DNA of 64,000 nt from Henricia sp. BOLD:AAB3569 (Eukaryota > Echinodermata > Asteroidea > Spinulosida > Echinasteridae): NCBI GenBank assembly GCA_037783545.1, contig JBBELK010000298.1, forward strand, positions 4,340,001-4,404,000. Direction: 5' to 3'. Of this stretch, positions 19,377 through 31,071 are shown one piece after another (the first letter of the stretch is position 1; each line of letters begins with the position of its first letter). A model generated the notes under the pieces. It was given only the letters and a program-made list of their open reading frames with translations. It did not search any database and had not been told where the DNA came from. Position numbers and translations under genes: made by a program.

Positions 19377-20156
19377 GTTGGTGCTGATGAAGTACAGTTG
19401 GATGTTGCAGGATCCGTATAACGGGGTCGCGCGGACGCGGTCGGTGCTCTGCCCGTTCAACCGTAGCAGCAGGGAATCTGGGCAGTAACCGTCTCTCTCC
19501 CGGCGAATCTGTGTTTTCAGTCGCCACTAAAATCACTTTTCTGCGACGTACAGTTACTTGTTTGATTCAAATCAAAAATATATCTTTTTAGATGGACTTT
19601 CACTTTCGACACACAGGGAAGTTAATAGCGTTTGGCCAAAATGTCTTTTAGTAGTGAGCGAAGATTTGTCAAGCTGTCAGTTTTGTAATGTCGTGTGTAA
19701 TAATCACTATTGGGAATATGTAACGGTGTCGTGTGTAATTGGCAAATTTTGACTGGAAGTATGCGTCCGCCTGATGGAACTTTCTTATTAAGGGTTGGGG
19801 GAGGGGTGGCGTTATTTTTTTTCTTCTGGAAATGAGGAAAGCAAACAATATGAGCCATTGTACTTTGCAATGCAAGATGGCCGACTAATATATTTGATTT
19901 CCAAAATAGCGCCCTCAATCGGTTGTTTGAGAATCGGGTCTTTATTTGTTTTCTAAATTTGTTTTATTGTTATTACTAATTTATATTATGTAATTTATTT
20001 TCTGTTATTTATTATTTTAAAAATGTTTATTGATTGATTGATCGCTTTATTTATTTTTAAACTTTTGGTGGGGTGGTTGGGGCAGATCAAAATATCTCTT
20101 TTGTAGTTGTGATGGCTCTGAAAAGAGCCGTTAGGTTTGTTTCTTTTTCGTCACAG

Positions 20157-20741
20157 CTATTTCTTGGCTGGCTTTGACGATTTGGTCTTGGGCTTGGCTA
20201 CCGACTTCTTGACGACCGTCTTCTTGGCTGGCTTGAGTTTGACCGATTTCTTGGGACTCGTGGACTTGGTTTTCTTGTCAGAAGTCTTGGTCGCTTTGGA
20301 TGTTTTCTTCGGTGTCGTCTTTGGTTTTGGCTTACGGGTTTTCCTGGACTTTTCCGCTGCCTTTGCCTTTTCCTTGTGTTCTGCTTTCTTGAGTCGTTCC
20401 CTCTCCTTCTTGGCCTTGGCTTGCTCTTTCTCTCGACTTGCTTTGGCTTTTTCCTTCTCCTTCGTTGCTTTTGCTTTGGCCTCGGCCTTTACTTTGCTAG
20501 TGTCCAACTTGAAGGTACCAGCTGCTCCATGGCCCTTGGTGCGGATAAGTTTGCCCTTGTCCACGCCTGAGTTGAGGGCATTGCGGATAACCCGGGCCTT
20601 CGCCTCGGTGTCAACGTCTAGGTTCTCTTTAAGGTGCTTCTTAATGGCTTGCGCAGAAGACCCCTTCTTGTCACCGAGGGCGGCGATTGCGGTTGAGATA
20701 TTTTGGAGAAGAGACGGGGTAGTTGTCTTGGTCGAAGCCAT
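20157..20741 (-). CDS. H1: Linker histone H1, copy 15 (Y36H, P169L)
   Basis: Intact 194 aa with Y36H in helix 2 of the globular domain and P169L. The same pair occurs only in copy 20. Tyr at this position is common in H1 helix 2, so the His form may alter the fold slightly. Hairpin 20114-20129; H1 box 20875-20881. Its promoter-side spacer has the AAAAAAAGCG variant (about 21266). Confidence 0.94.
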   Translation of the reverse strand: MASTKTTTPSLLQNISTAIAALGDKKGSSAQAIKKHLKENLDVDTEAKARVIRNALNSGVDKGKLIRTKGHGAAGTFKLDTSKVKAEAKAKATKEKEKAKASREKEQAKAKKERERLKKAEHKEKAKAAEKSRKTRKPKPKTTPKKTSKATKTSDKKTKSTSPKKSVKLKPAKKTVVKKSVAKPKTKSSKPAKK

Positions 20742-21477
20742 GTTGGTGCTGATGAAGTACAGTTGGATGTTGCAGGATCCGTATAACGGGGTCGCGCGGA
20801 CGCGGTCGGTGCTCTGCCCGTTCAACCGTAGCAGCAGGGAATCTGGGCAGTAACCGTCTCTCTCCCGGCGAATCTGTGTTTTCAGTCGCCACTAAAATCA
20901 CTTTTCTGCGACGTACAGTTACTTGTTTGATTCAAATCAAAAATATATCTTTTTAGATGGACTTTCACTTTCGACACACAGGGAAGTTAATAGCGTTTGG
21001 CCAAAATGTCTTTTAGTAGTGAGCGAAGATTTGTCAAGCTGTCAGTTTTGTAATGTCGTGTGTAATAATCACTATTGGGAATATGTAACGGTGTCGTGTG
21101 TAATTGGCAAATTTTGACTGGAAGTATGCGTCCGCCTGATGGAACTTTCTTATTAAGGGTTGGGGGAGGGGTGGCGTTATTATTTTCTTCTGGAAATGAG
21201 GAAAGCAAACAATATGAGCCATTGTACTTTGCAATGCAAGATGGCCGACTAATATATTTGATTTCAAAAAAAGCGCCCTCAATCGGTTGTTTGAGAATCG
21301 GGTCTTTATTTTTTTTCTAAATTTGTTTTATTGTTATTACTAATTTATATTATGTAATTTATTTTCTGTTATTTATTATTTTAAAAATGTTTATTGATTG
21401 ATTGATCGCTTTATTTATTTTTAAACTTTTGGTGGGGTGGTTGGGGCAGATCAAAATATCTCTTTTGTAGTTGTGAT

Positions 21478-21493
21478 GGCTCAGAAAAGAGCC
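21478..21493 (-). terminator. Variant histone stem-loop of copy 16
   Basis: The minus strand reads GGCTCTTTTCTGAGCC. The canonical A after the loop is T, turning the loop-closing U-A pair into a U-U mismatch. This should weaken SLBP binding. The same change occurs at copies 22 and 26. Confidence 0.85.
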
Positions 21494-21520
21494 GTTAGGT
21501 TTGTTGCTTTTTCGTCACAG

Positions 21521-22105
21521 CTATTTCTTGGCTGGCTTTGACGATTTGGTCTTGGGCTTGGCTACCGACTTCTTGACGACCGTCTTCTTGGCTGGCTTGA
21601 GTTTGACCGATTTCTTGGGACTCGTGGACTTGGTTTTCTTGTCAGAAGTCTTGGTCGCTTTGGATGTTTTCTTCGGTGTCGTCTTTGGTTTTGGCTTACG
21701 GGTTTTCCTGGACTTTTCCGCTGCCTTTGCCTTTTCCTTGTGTTCTGCTTTCTTGAGTCGTTCCCTCTCCTTCTTGGCCTTGGCTTGCTCTTTCTCTCGA
21801 CTTGCTTTGGCTTTTTCCTTCTCCTTCGTTGCTTTTGCTTTGGCCTCGGCCTTTACTTTGCTAGTGTCCAACTTGAAGGTACCAGCTGCTCCATGGCCCT
21901 TGGTGCGGATAAGTTTGCCCTTGTCCACGCCTGAGTTGAGGGCATTGCGGATAACCCGGGCCTTCGCCTCGGTGTCAACGTCTAGGTTCTCTTTAAGGTA
22001 CTTCTTAATGGCTTGCGCAGAAGACCCCTTCTTGTCACCGAGGGCGGCGATTGCGGTTGAGATATTTTGGAGAAGAGACGGGGTAGTTGTCTTGGTCGAA
22101 GCCAT
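21521..22105 (-). CDS. H1: Linker histone H1, copy 16 (P169L, variant hairpin)
   Basis: Intact 194 aa with P169L, the GGTATACGG TATA form and the variant 3' hairpin at 21478-21493. H1 box 22239-22245. First of the second-subfamily block, whose spacers lack the distal CCAAT-type motif. Confidence 0.93.
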   Translation of the reverse strand: MASTKTTTPSLLQNISTAIAALGDKKGSSAQAIKKYLKENLDVDTEAKARVIRNALNSGVDKGKLIRTKGHGAAGTFKLDTSKVKAEAKAKATKEKEKAKASREKEQAKAKKERERLKKAEHKEKAKAAEKSRKTRKPKPKTTPKKTSKATKTSDKKTKSTSPKKSVKLKPAKKTVVKKSVAKPKTKSSKPAKK

Positions 22106-22884
22106 GTTGGTGCTGATGAAGTACAGTTGGATGTTGCAGGATCCGTATACCGGGGTCGCGCGGACGCGGTCGGTGCTCTGCCCGTTCAACCGTAGCAGCA
22201 GGGAATCTGGGCAGTAACCGTCTCTCCCCCGGCGAATCTGTGTTTTCAGTCGCCACTAAAATCACCTTTCTGCGACGTACAGTTACTTGTTTGATTCAAA
22301 TCAAAAATATATCCTTTTAGATGGACTTTCACTTTCGACACACAGGGAAGTTAATAGCGTTTGGCCAAAATGTCTTTTAGTAGTGAGCGAAGATTTGTCA
22401 AGCTGTCAGTTTTGTAATGTCGTGTGTAATAATCACTCTTGGGAATATGTAACGGTGTCGTGTGTAATTGGCAAATTTTGACTGGAAGTATGCGTCCGCC
22501 TGATGGAACTTTCTTATTAAGGGTTGGGGGAGGGGTGGCGTTATTATTTTCTTCTGGAAATGAGGAAAGCAAACAATATGAGCCATTGTACTTTGCAATG
22601 CAAGATGGCCGACTAATATATTTGATTTCCAAAATAGCGCCCTCAATCGGTTGTTTGAGAATCGGGTCTTTATTTTTTTTCTAAATTTGTTTTATTGTTA
22701 TTACTAATTTATATTATGTAATTTATTTTCTGTTATTTATTATTTTAAAAATGTTTATTGATTGATTGATCGCTTTATTTATTTTTAAACTTTTGGTGGG
22801 GTGGTTGGGGCAGATCAAAATATCTCTTTTGTTGTTGTGATGGCTCTGAAAAGAGCCGTTAGGTTTGTTGCTTTTTCGTCACAG

Positions 22885-23469
22885 CTATTTCTTGGCTGGC
22901 TTTGACGATTTGGTCTTGGGCTTGGCTACCGACTTCTTGACGACCGTCTTCTTGGCTGGCTTGGGTTTGACCGATTTCTTGGGACTCGTGGACTTGGTTT
23001 TCTTGTCAGAAGTCTTGGTCGCTTTGGATGTTTTCTTCGGTGTCGTCTTTGGTTTTGGCTTACGGGTTTTCCTGGACTTTTCCGCTGCCTTTGCCTTTTC
23101 CTTGTGTTCTGCTTTCTTGAGTCGTTCCCTCTCCTTCTTGGCCTTGGCTTGCTCTTTCTCTCGACTTGCTTTGGCTTTTTCCTTCTCCTTCGTTGCTTTT
23201 GCTTTGGCCTCGGCCTTTACTTTGCTAGTGTCCAACTTGAAGGTACCAGCTGCTCCATGGCCCTTGGTGCGGATAAGTTTGCCCTTGTCCACGCCTGAGT
23301 TGAGGGCATTGCGGATAACCCGGGCCTTCGCCTTGGTGTCAACGTCTAGGTTCTCTTTAAGGTACTTCTTAATGGCTTGCGCAGAAGACCCCTTCTTGTC
23401 ACCGAGGGCGGCGATTGCGGTTGAGATATTTTGGAGAAGAGACGGGGTAGTTGTCTTGGTCGAAGCCAT
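22885..23469 (-). CDS. H1: Linker histone H1, copy 17 (E46K)
   Basis: Intact 194 aa with a private charge reversal E46K before helix 3 of the globular domain. Just outside the hairpin (22842-22857) its 3' flank reads ACAACAACAAAAGAG, a variant shared with copies 23, 24, 28 and 33. H1 box 23603-23609. Confidence 0.94.
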   Translation of the reverse strand: MASTKTTTPSLLQNISTAIAALGDKKGSSAQAIKKYLKENLDVDTKAKARVIRNALNSGVDKGKLIRTKGHGAAGTFKLDTSKVKAEAKAKATKEKEKAKASREKEQAKAKKERERLKKAEHKEKAKAAEKSRKTRKPKPKTTPKKTSKATKTSDKKTKSTSPKKSVKPKPAKKTVVKKSVAKPKTKSSKPAKK

Positions 23470-24250
23470 GTTGGTGCTGATGAAGTACAGTTGGATGTTG
23501 CAGGATCCGTATAACGGGGTCGCGCGGACGCGGTCGGTGCTCTGCCCGTTCAACCGTAGCAGCAGGGAATCTGGGCAGTAACCGTCTCTCCCCCGGCGAA
23601 TCTGTGTTTTCAGTCGCCACTAAAATCACTTTTCTGCGACGTACAGTTACTTGTTTGATTCAAATCAAAAATATATCCTTTTAGATGGACTTTCACTTTC
23701 GACACACAGGGAAGTTAATAGCGTTTGGCCAAAATGTCTTTTAGTAGTGAGCGAAGATTTGTCAAGCTGTCAGTTTTGTAATGTCGTGTGTAATAATCAC
23801 TCTTGGGAATATGTAACGGTGTCGTGTGTAATTGGCAAATTTTGACTGGAAGTATGCGTCCGCCTGATGGAACTTTCTTATTAAGGGTTGGGGGAGGGGT
23901 GGCGTTATTTTTTTTCTTCTGGAAATGAGGAAAGCAAACAATATGAGCCATTGTACTTTGCAATGCAAGATGGCCGACTAATATATTTGATTTCCAAAAT
24001 AGCGCCCTCAATCGGTTGTTTGAGAATCGGGTCTTTATTTTTTTTTCTAAATTTGTTTTATTGTTATTACTAATTTATATTATGTAATTTATTTTCTGTT
24101 ATTTATTATTTTAAAAATGTTAATTGATTGATTGATCGCTTTATTTATTTTTAAACTTTTGGTGGGGTGGTTTGGGCAGATCAAAATATCTCTTTTGTAG
24201 TTGTGATGGCTCTGAAAAGAGCCGTTAGGTTTGTTGCTTTTTCGTCACAG

Positions 24251-24835
24251 CTATTTCTTGGCTGGCTTTGACGATTTGGTCTTGGGCTTGGCTACCGACT
24301 TCTTGACGACCGTCTTCTTGGCTGGCTTGGGTTTGACCGATTTCTTGGGACTCGTGGACTTGGTTTTCTTGTCAGAAGTCTTGGTCGCTTTGGATGTTTT
24401 CTTCGGTGTCGTCTTTGGTTTTGGCTTACGGGTTTTCCTGGACTTTTCCGCTGCCTTTGCCTTTTCCTTGTGTTCTGCTTTCTTGAGTCGTTCCCTCTCC
24501 TTCTTGGCCTTGGCTTGCTCTTTCTCTCGACTTGCTTTGGCCTTTTCCTTCTCCTTCGTTGCTTTTGCTTTGGCCTCGGCCTTTACTTTGCTAGTGTCCA
24601 ACTTGAAGGTACCAGCTGCTCCATGGCCCTTGGTGCGGATAAGTTTGCCCTTGTCCACGCCTGAGTTGAGGGCATTGCGGATAACCCGGGCCTTCGCCTC
24701 GGTGTCAACGTCTAGGTTCTCTTTAAGGTACTTCTTAATGGCTTGCGCAGAAGACCCCTTCTTGTCACCGAGGGCGGCGATTGCGGTTGAGATATTTTGG
24801 AGAAGAGACGGGGTAGTTGTCTTGGTCGAAGCCAT
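24251..24835 (-). CDS. H1: Linker histone H1, copy 18 (consensus type)
   Basis: Intact 194 aa, consensus protein. The spacer on its 3' side is 2 bp longer through T-run changes near 23910 and 24040, giving a 1366-bp step from copy 17. Hairpin 24208-24223; H1 box 24969-24975. Confidence 0.94.
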   Translation of the reverse strand: MASTKTTTPSLLQNISTAIAALGDKKGSSAQAIKKYLKENLDVDTEAKARVIRNALNSGVDKGKLIRTKGHGAAGTFKLDTSKVKAEAKAKATKEKEKAKASREKEQAKAKKERERLKKAEHKEKAKAAEKSRKTRKPKPKTTPKKTSKATKTSDKKTKSTSPKKSVKPKPAKKTVVKKSVAKPKTKSSKPAKK

Positions 24836-25614
24836 GTTGGTGCTGATGAAGTACAGTTGGATGTTGCAGGATCCGTATAACGGGGTCGCGCGGACGCGGT
24901 CGGTGCTCTGCCCGTTCAACCGTAGCAGCAGGGAATCTGGGCAGTAACCGTCTCTCTCCCGGCGAATCTGTGTTTTCAGTCGCCACTAAAATCACTTTTC
25001 TGCGACGTACAGTTACTTGTTTGATTCAAATCAAAAATATATCTTTTTAGATGGACTTTCACTTTCGACACACAGGGAAGTTAATAGCGTTTGGCCAAAA
25101 TGTCTTTTAGTAGTGAGCGAAGATTTGTCAAGCTGTCAGTTTTGTAATGTCGTGTGTAATAATCACTATTGGGAATATGTAACGGTGTCGTGTGTAATTG
25201 GCAAATTTTGACTGGAAGTATGCGTCCGCCTGATGGAACTTTCTTATTAAGGGTTGGGGGAGGGGTGGCGTTATTATTTTCTTCTGGAAATGAGGAAAGC
25301 AAACAATATGAGCCATTGTACTTTGCAATGCAAGATGGCCGACTAATATATTTGATTTCCAAAATAGCGCCCTCAATCGGTTGTTTGAGAATCGGGTCTT
25401 TATTTTTTTTCTAAATTTGTTTTATTGTTATTACTAATTTATATTATGTAATTTATTTTCTGTTATTTATTATTTTAAAAATGTTTATTGATTGATTGAT
25501 CGCTTTATTTATTTTTAAACTTTTGGTGGGGTGGTTGGGGCAGATCAAAATATCTCTTTTGTAGTTGTGATGGCTCTGAAAAGAGCCGTTAGGTTTGTTG
25601 CTTTTTCGTCACAG

Positions 25615-26199
25615 CTATTTCTTGGCTGGCTTTGACGATTTGGTCTTGGGCTTGGCTACCGACTTCTTGACGACCGTCTTCTTGGCTGGCTTGAGTTTGA
25701 CCGATTTCTTGGGACTCGTGGACTTGGTTTTCTTGTCAGAAGTCTTGGTCGCTTTGGATGTTTTCTTCGGTGTCGTCTTTGGTTTTGGCTTACGGGTTTT
25801 CCTGGACTTTTCCGCTGCCTTTGCCTTTTCCTTGTGTTCTGCTTTCTTGAGTCGTTCCCTCTCCTTCTTGGCCTTGGCTTGCTCTTTCTCTCGACTTGCT
25901 TTGGCTTTTTCCTTCTCCTTCGTTGCTTTTGCTTTGGCCTCGGCCTTTACTTTGCTAGTGTCCAACTTGAAGGTACCAGCTGCTCCATGGCCCTTGGTGC
26001 GGATAAGTTTGCCCTTGTCCACGCCTGAGTTGAGGGCATTGCGGATAACCCGGGCCTTCGCCTCGGTGTCAACGTCTAGGTTCTCTTTAAGGTACTTCTT
26101 AATGGCTTGCGCAGAAGACCCCTTCTTGTCACCGAGGGCGGCGATTGCGGTTGAGATATTTTGGAGAAGAGACGGGGTAGTTGTCTTGGTCGAAGCCAT
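25615..26199 (-). CDS. H1: Linker histone H1, copy 19 (P169L type)
   Basis: Intact 194 aa with P169L. Hairpin 25572-25587; H1 box 26333-26339. Its promoter-side spacer has the eight-T and TTTATTTG variants also found upstream of copy 14. Confidence 0.94.
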   Translation of the reverse strand: MASTKTTTPSLLQNISTAIAALGDKKGSSAQAIKKYLKENLDVDTEAKARVIRNALNSGVDKGKLIRTKGHGAAGTFKLDTSKVKAEAKAKATKEKEKAKASREKEQAKAKKERERLKKAEHKEKAKAAEKSRKTRKPKPKTTPKKTSKATKTSDKKTKSTSPKKSVKLKPAKKTVVKKSVAKPKTKSSKPAKK

Positions 26200-26979
26200 G
26201 TTGGTGCTGATGAAGTACAGTTGGATGTTGCAGGATCCGTATAACGGGGTCGCGCGGACGCGGTCGGTGCTCTGCCCGTTCAACCGTAGCAGCAGGGAAT
26301 CTGGGCAGTAACCGTCTCTCTCCCGGCGAATCTGTGTTTTCAGTCGCCACTAAAATCACTTTTCTGCGACGTACAGTTACTTGTTTGATTCAAATCAAAA
26401 ATATATCTTTTTAGATGGACTTTCACTTTCGACACACAGGGAAGTTAATAGCGTTTGGCCAAAATGTCTTTTAGTAGTGAGCGAAGATTTGTCAAGCTGT
26501 CAGTTTTGTAATGTCGTGTGTAATAATCACTATTGGGAATATGTAACGGTGTCGTGTGTAATTGGCAAATTTTGACTGGAAGTATGCGTCCGCCTGATGG
26601 AACTTTCTTATTAAGGGTTGGGGGAGGGGTGGCGTTATTTTTTTTCTTCTGGAAATGAGGAAAGCAAACAATATGAGCCATTGTACTTTGCAATGCAAGA
26701 TGGCCGACTAATATATTTGATTTCCAAAATAGCGCCCTCAATCGGTTGTTTGAGAATCGGGTCTTTATTTGTTTTCTAAATTTGTTTTATTGTTATTACT
26801 AATTTATATTATGTAATTTATTTTCTCTTATTTATTATTTTAAAAATGTTTATTGATTGATTGATCGCTTTATTTATTTTTAAACTTTTGGTGGGGTGGT
26901 TGGGGCAGATCAAAATATCTCTTTTGTAGTTGTGATGGCTCTGAAAAGAGCCGTTAGGTTTGTTTCTTTTTCGTCACAG

Positions 26980-27564
26980 CTATTTCTTGGCTGGCTTTGA
27001 CGATTTGGTCTTGGGCTTGGCTACCGACTTCTTGACGACCGTCTTCTTGGCTGGCTTGAGTTTGACCGATTTCTTGGGACTCGTGGACTTGGTTTTCTTG
27101 TCAGAAGTCTTGGTCGCTTTGGATGTTTTCTTCGGTGTCGTCTTTGGTTTTGGCTTACGGGTTTTCCTGGACTTTTCCGCTGCCTTTGCCTTTTCCTTGT
27201 GTTCTGCTTTCTTGAGTCGTTCCCTCTCCTTCTTGGCCTTGGCTTGCTCTTTCTCTCGACTTGCTTTGGCTTTTTCCTTCTCCTTCGTTGCTTTTGCTTT
27301 GGCCTCGGCCTTTACTTTGCTAGTGTCCAACTTGAAGGTACCAGCTGCTCCATGGCCCTTGGTGCGGATAAGTTTGCCCTTGTCCACGCCTGAGTTGAGG
27401 GCATTGCGGATAACCCGGGCCTTCGCCTCGGTGTCAACGTCTAGGTTCTCTTTAAGGTGCTTCTTAATGGCTTGCGCAGAAGACCCCTTCTTGTCACCGA
27501 GGGCGGCGATTGCGGTTGAGATATTTTGGAGAAGAGACGGGGTAGTTGTCTTGGTCGAAGCCAT
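26980..27564 (-). CDS. H1: Linker histone H1, copy 20 (Y36H, P169L)
   Basis: Intact 194 aa with the same Y36H and P169L as copy 15, 6823 bp away, and the same flanking variants on both sides. A small difference (TTTTCTCTTA at about 26822) separates the flanks. Hairpin 26937-26952; H1 box 27698-27704. Confidence 0.94.
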   Translation of the reverse strand: MASTKTTTPSLLQNISTAIAALGDKKGSSAQAIKKHLKENLDVDTEAKARVIRNALNSGVDKGKLIRTKGHGAAGTFKLDTSKVKAEAKAKATKEKEKAKASREKEQAKAKKERERLKKAEHKEKAKAAEKSRKTRKPKPKTTPKKTSKATKTSDKKTKSTSPKKSVKLKPAKKTVVKKSVAKPKTKSSKPAKK

Positions 27565-28343
27565 GTTGGTGCTGATGAAGTACAGTTGGATGTTGCAGGA
27601 TCCGTATAACGGGGTCGCGCGGACGCGGTCGGTGCTCTGCCCGTTCAACCGTAGCAGCAGGGAATCTGGGCAGTAACCGTCTCTCTCCCGGCGAATCTGT
27701 GTTTTCAGTCGCCACTAAAATCACTTTTCTGCGACGTACAGTTACTTGTTTGATTCAAATCAAAAATATATCTTTTTAGATGGACTTTCACTTTCGACAC
27801 ACAGGGAAGTTAATAGCGTTTGGCCAAAATGTCTTTTAGTAGTGAGCGAAGATTTGTCAAGCTGTCAGTTTTGTAATGTCGTGTGTAATAATCACTATTG
27901 GGAATATGTAACGGTGTCGTGTGTAATTGGCAAATTTTGACTGGAAGTATGCGTCCGCCTGATGGAACTTTCTTATTAAGGGTTGGGGGAGGGGTGGCGT
28001 TATTATTTTCTTCTGGAAATGAGGAAAGCAAACAATATGAGCCATTGTACTTTGCAATGCAAGATGGCCGACTAATATATTTGATTTCAAAAAAAGCGCC
28101 CTCAATCGGTTGTTTGAGAATCGGGTCTTTATTTTTTTTCTAAATTTGTTTTATTGTTATTACTAATTTATATTATGCAATTTATTTTCTGTTATTTATT
28201 ATTTTAAAAATGTTTATTGATTGATTGATCGCTTTATTTATTTTTAAACTTTTGGTGGGGTGGTTTGGGCAGATCAAAATATCTCTTTTGTAGTTGTGAT
28301 GGCTCTGAAAAGAGCCGTTAGGTTTGTTGCTTTTTCGTCACAG

Positions 28344-28928
28344 CTATTTCTTGGCTGGCTTTGACGATTTGGTCTTGGGCTTGGCTACCGACTTCTTGAC
28401 GACCGTCTTCTTGGCTGGCTTGGGTTTGACCGATTTCTTGGGACTCGTGGACTTGGTTTTCTTGTCAGAAGTCTTGGTCGCTTTTGATGTTTTCTTCGGT
28501 GTCGTCTTTGGTTTTGGCTTACGGGTTTTCCTGGACTTTTCCGCTGCCTTTGCCTTTTCCTTGTGTTCTGCCTTCTTGAGTCGTTCCCTCTCCTTCTTGG
28601 CCTTGGCTTGCTCTTTCTCTCGACTTGCTTTGGCTTTTTCCTTCTCCTTCGTTGCTTTTGCTTTGGCCTCGGCCTTTACTTTGCTAGTGTCCAACTTGAA
28701 GGTACCAGCTGCTCCATGGCCCTTGGTGCGGATAAGTTTGCCCTTGTCCACGCCTGAGTTGAGGGCATTGCGGATAACCCGGGCCTTCGCCTCGGTGTCA
28801 ACGTCTAGGTTCTCTTTAAGGTACTTCTTAATGGCTTGCGCAGAAGACCCCTTCTTGTCACCGAGGGCGGCGATTGCGGTTGAGATATTTTGGAGAAGAG
28901 ACGGGGTAGTTGTCTTGGTCGAAGCCAT
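28344..28928 (-). CDS. H1: Linker histone H1, copy 21 (consensus type)
   Basis: Intact 194 aa, consensus protein, with private silent changes at about 28484 and 28571. Hairpin 28301-28316; H1 box 29062-29068. The G-rich tract of its promoter-side spacer is interrupted by AA (about 29352), as at copy 25. Confidence 0.94.
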   Translation of the reverse strand: MASTKTTTPSLLQNISTAIAALGDKKGSSAQAIKKYLKENLDVDTEAKARVIRNALNSGVDKGKLIRTKGHGAAGTFKLDTSKVKAEAKAKATKEKEKAKASREKEQAKAKKERERLKKAEHKEKAKAAEKSRKTRKPKPKTTPKKTSKATKTSDKKTKSTSPKKSVKPKPAKKTVVKKSVAKPKTKSSKPAKK

Positions 28929-29664
28929 GTTGGTGCTGATGAAGTACAGTTGGATGTTGCAGGATCCGTATAACGGGGTCGCGCGGACGCGGTCGGTGCT
29001 CTGCCCGTTCAACCGTAGCAGCAGGGAATCTGGGCAGTAACCGTCTCTCCCCCGGCGAATCTGTGTTTTCAGTCGCCACTAAAATCACTTTTCTGCGACG
29101 TACAGTTACTTGTTTGATTCAAATCAAAAATATATCCTTTTAGATGGACTTTCACTTTCGACACACAGGGAAGTTAATAGCGTTTGGCCAAAATGTCTTT
29201 TAGTAGTGAGCGAAGATTTGTCAAGCTGTCAGTTTTGTAATGTCGTGTGTAATAATCACTCTTGGGAATATGTAACGGTGTCGTGTGTAATTGGCAAATT
29301 TTGACTGGAAGTATGCGTCCGCCTGATGGAACTTTCTTATTAAGGGTTGGGGAAGGGGTGGCGTTATTATTTTCTTCTGGAAATGAGGAAAGCAAACAAT
29401 ATGAGCCATTGTACTTTGCAATGCAAGATGGCCGACTAATATATTTGATTTCCAAAATAGCGCCCTCAATCGGTTGTTTGAGAATCGGGTCTTTATTTTT
29501 TTTCTAAATTTGTTTTATTGTTATTACTAATTTATATTATGTAATTTATTTTCTGTTATTTATTATTTTAAAAATGTTTATTGATTGATTGATCGCTTTA
29601 TTTATTTTTAAACTTTTGGTGGGGTGGTTGGGGCAGATCAAAATATCTCTTTTGTAGTTGTGAT

Positions 29665-29680
29665 GGCTCAGAAAAGAGCC
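29665..29680 (-). terminator. Variant histone stem-loop of copy 22
   Basis: Same loop-closing mismatch (U-A to U-U) as copy 16. Confidence 0.85.
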
Positions 29681-29707
29681 GTTAGGTTTGTTGCTTTTTC
29701 GTCACAG

Positions 29708-30292
29708 CTATTTCTTGGCTGGCTTTGACGATTTGGTCTTGGGCTTGGCTACCGACTTCTTGACGACCGTCTTCTTGGCTGGCTTGAGTTTGACCGATTT
29801 CTTGGGACTCGTGGACTTGGTTTTCTTGTCAGAAGTCTTGGTCGCTTTGGATGTTTTCTTCGGTGTCGTCTTTGGTTTTGGCTTACGGGTTTTCCTGGAC
29901 TTTTCCGCTGCCTTTGCCTTTTCCTTGTGTTCTGCTTTCTTGAGTCGTTCCCTCTCCTTCTTGGCCTTGGCTTGCTCTTTCTCTCGACTTGCTTTGGCTT
30001 TTTCCTTCTCCTTCGTTGCTTTTGCTTTGGCCTCGGCCTTTACTTTGCTAGTGTCCAACTTGAAGGTACCAGCTGCTCCATGGCCCTTGGTGCGGATAAG
30101 TTTGCCCTTGTCCACGCCTGAGTTGAGGGCATTGCGGATAACCCGGGCCTTCGCCTCGGTGTCAACGTCTAGGTTCTCTTTAAGGTACTTCTTAATGGCT
30201 TGCGCAGAAGACCCCTTCTTGTCACCGAGGGCGGCGATTGCGGTTGAGATATTTTGGAGAAGAGACGGGGTAGTTGTCTTGGTCGAAGCCAT
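29708..30292 (-). CDS. H1: Linker histone H1, copy 22 (P169L, variant hairpin)
   Basis: Intact 194 aa with P169L, the GGTATACGG TATA form and the variant hairpin (29665-29680). H1 box 30426-30432. Copies 21-22 and 25-26 share the interrupted G tract and the hairpin change, 5457 bp apart. Confidence 0.93.
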   Translation of the reverse strand: MASTKTTTPSLLQNISTAIAALGDKKGSSAQAIKKYLKENLDVDTEAKARVIRNALNSGVDKGKLIRTKGHGAAGTFKLDTSKVKAEAKAKATKEKEKAKASREKEQAKAKKERERLKKAEHKEKAKAAEKSRKTRKPKPKTTPKKTSKATKTSDKKTKSTSPKKSVKLKPAKKTVVKKSVAKPKTKSSKPAKK

Positions 30293-31071
30293 GTTGGTGC
30301 TGATGAAGTACAGTTGGATGTTGCAGGATCCGTATACCGGGGTCGCGCGGACGCGGTCGGTGCTCTGCCCGTTCAACCGTAGCAGCAGGGAATCTGGGCA
30401 GTAACCGTCTCTCCCCCGGCGAATCTGTGTTTTCAGTCGCCACTAAAATCACCTTTCTGCGACGTACAGTTACTTGTTTGATTCAAATCAAAAATATATC
30501 CTTTTAGATGGACTTTCACTTTCGACACACAGGGAAGTTAATAGCGTTTGGCCAAAATGTCTTTTAGTAGTGAGCGAAGATTTGTCAAGCTGTCAGTTTT
30601 GTAATGTCGTGTGTAATAATCACTCTTGGGAATATGTAACGGTGTCGTGTGTAATTGGCAAATTTTGACTGGAAGTATGCGTCCGCCTGATGGAACTTTC
30701 TTATTAAGGGTTGGGGGAGGGGTGGCGTTATTATTTTCTTCTGGAAATGAGGAAAGCAAACAATATGAGCCATTGTACTTTGCAATGCAAGATGGCCGAC
30801 TAATATATTTGATTTCCAAAATAGCGCCCTCAATCGGTTGTTTGAGAATCGGGTCTTTATTTTTTTTCTAAATTTGTTTTATTGTTATTACTAATTTATA
30901 TTATGTAATTTATTTTCTGTTATTTATTATTTTAAAAATGTTTATTGATTGATTGATCGCTTTATTTATTTTTAAACTTTTGGTGGGGTGGTTGGGGCAG
31001 ATCAAAATATCTCTTTTGTTGTTGTGATGGCTCTGAAAAGAGCCGTTAGGTTTGTTGCTTTTTCGTCACAG

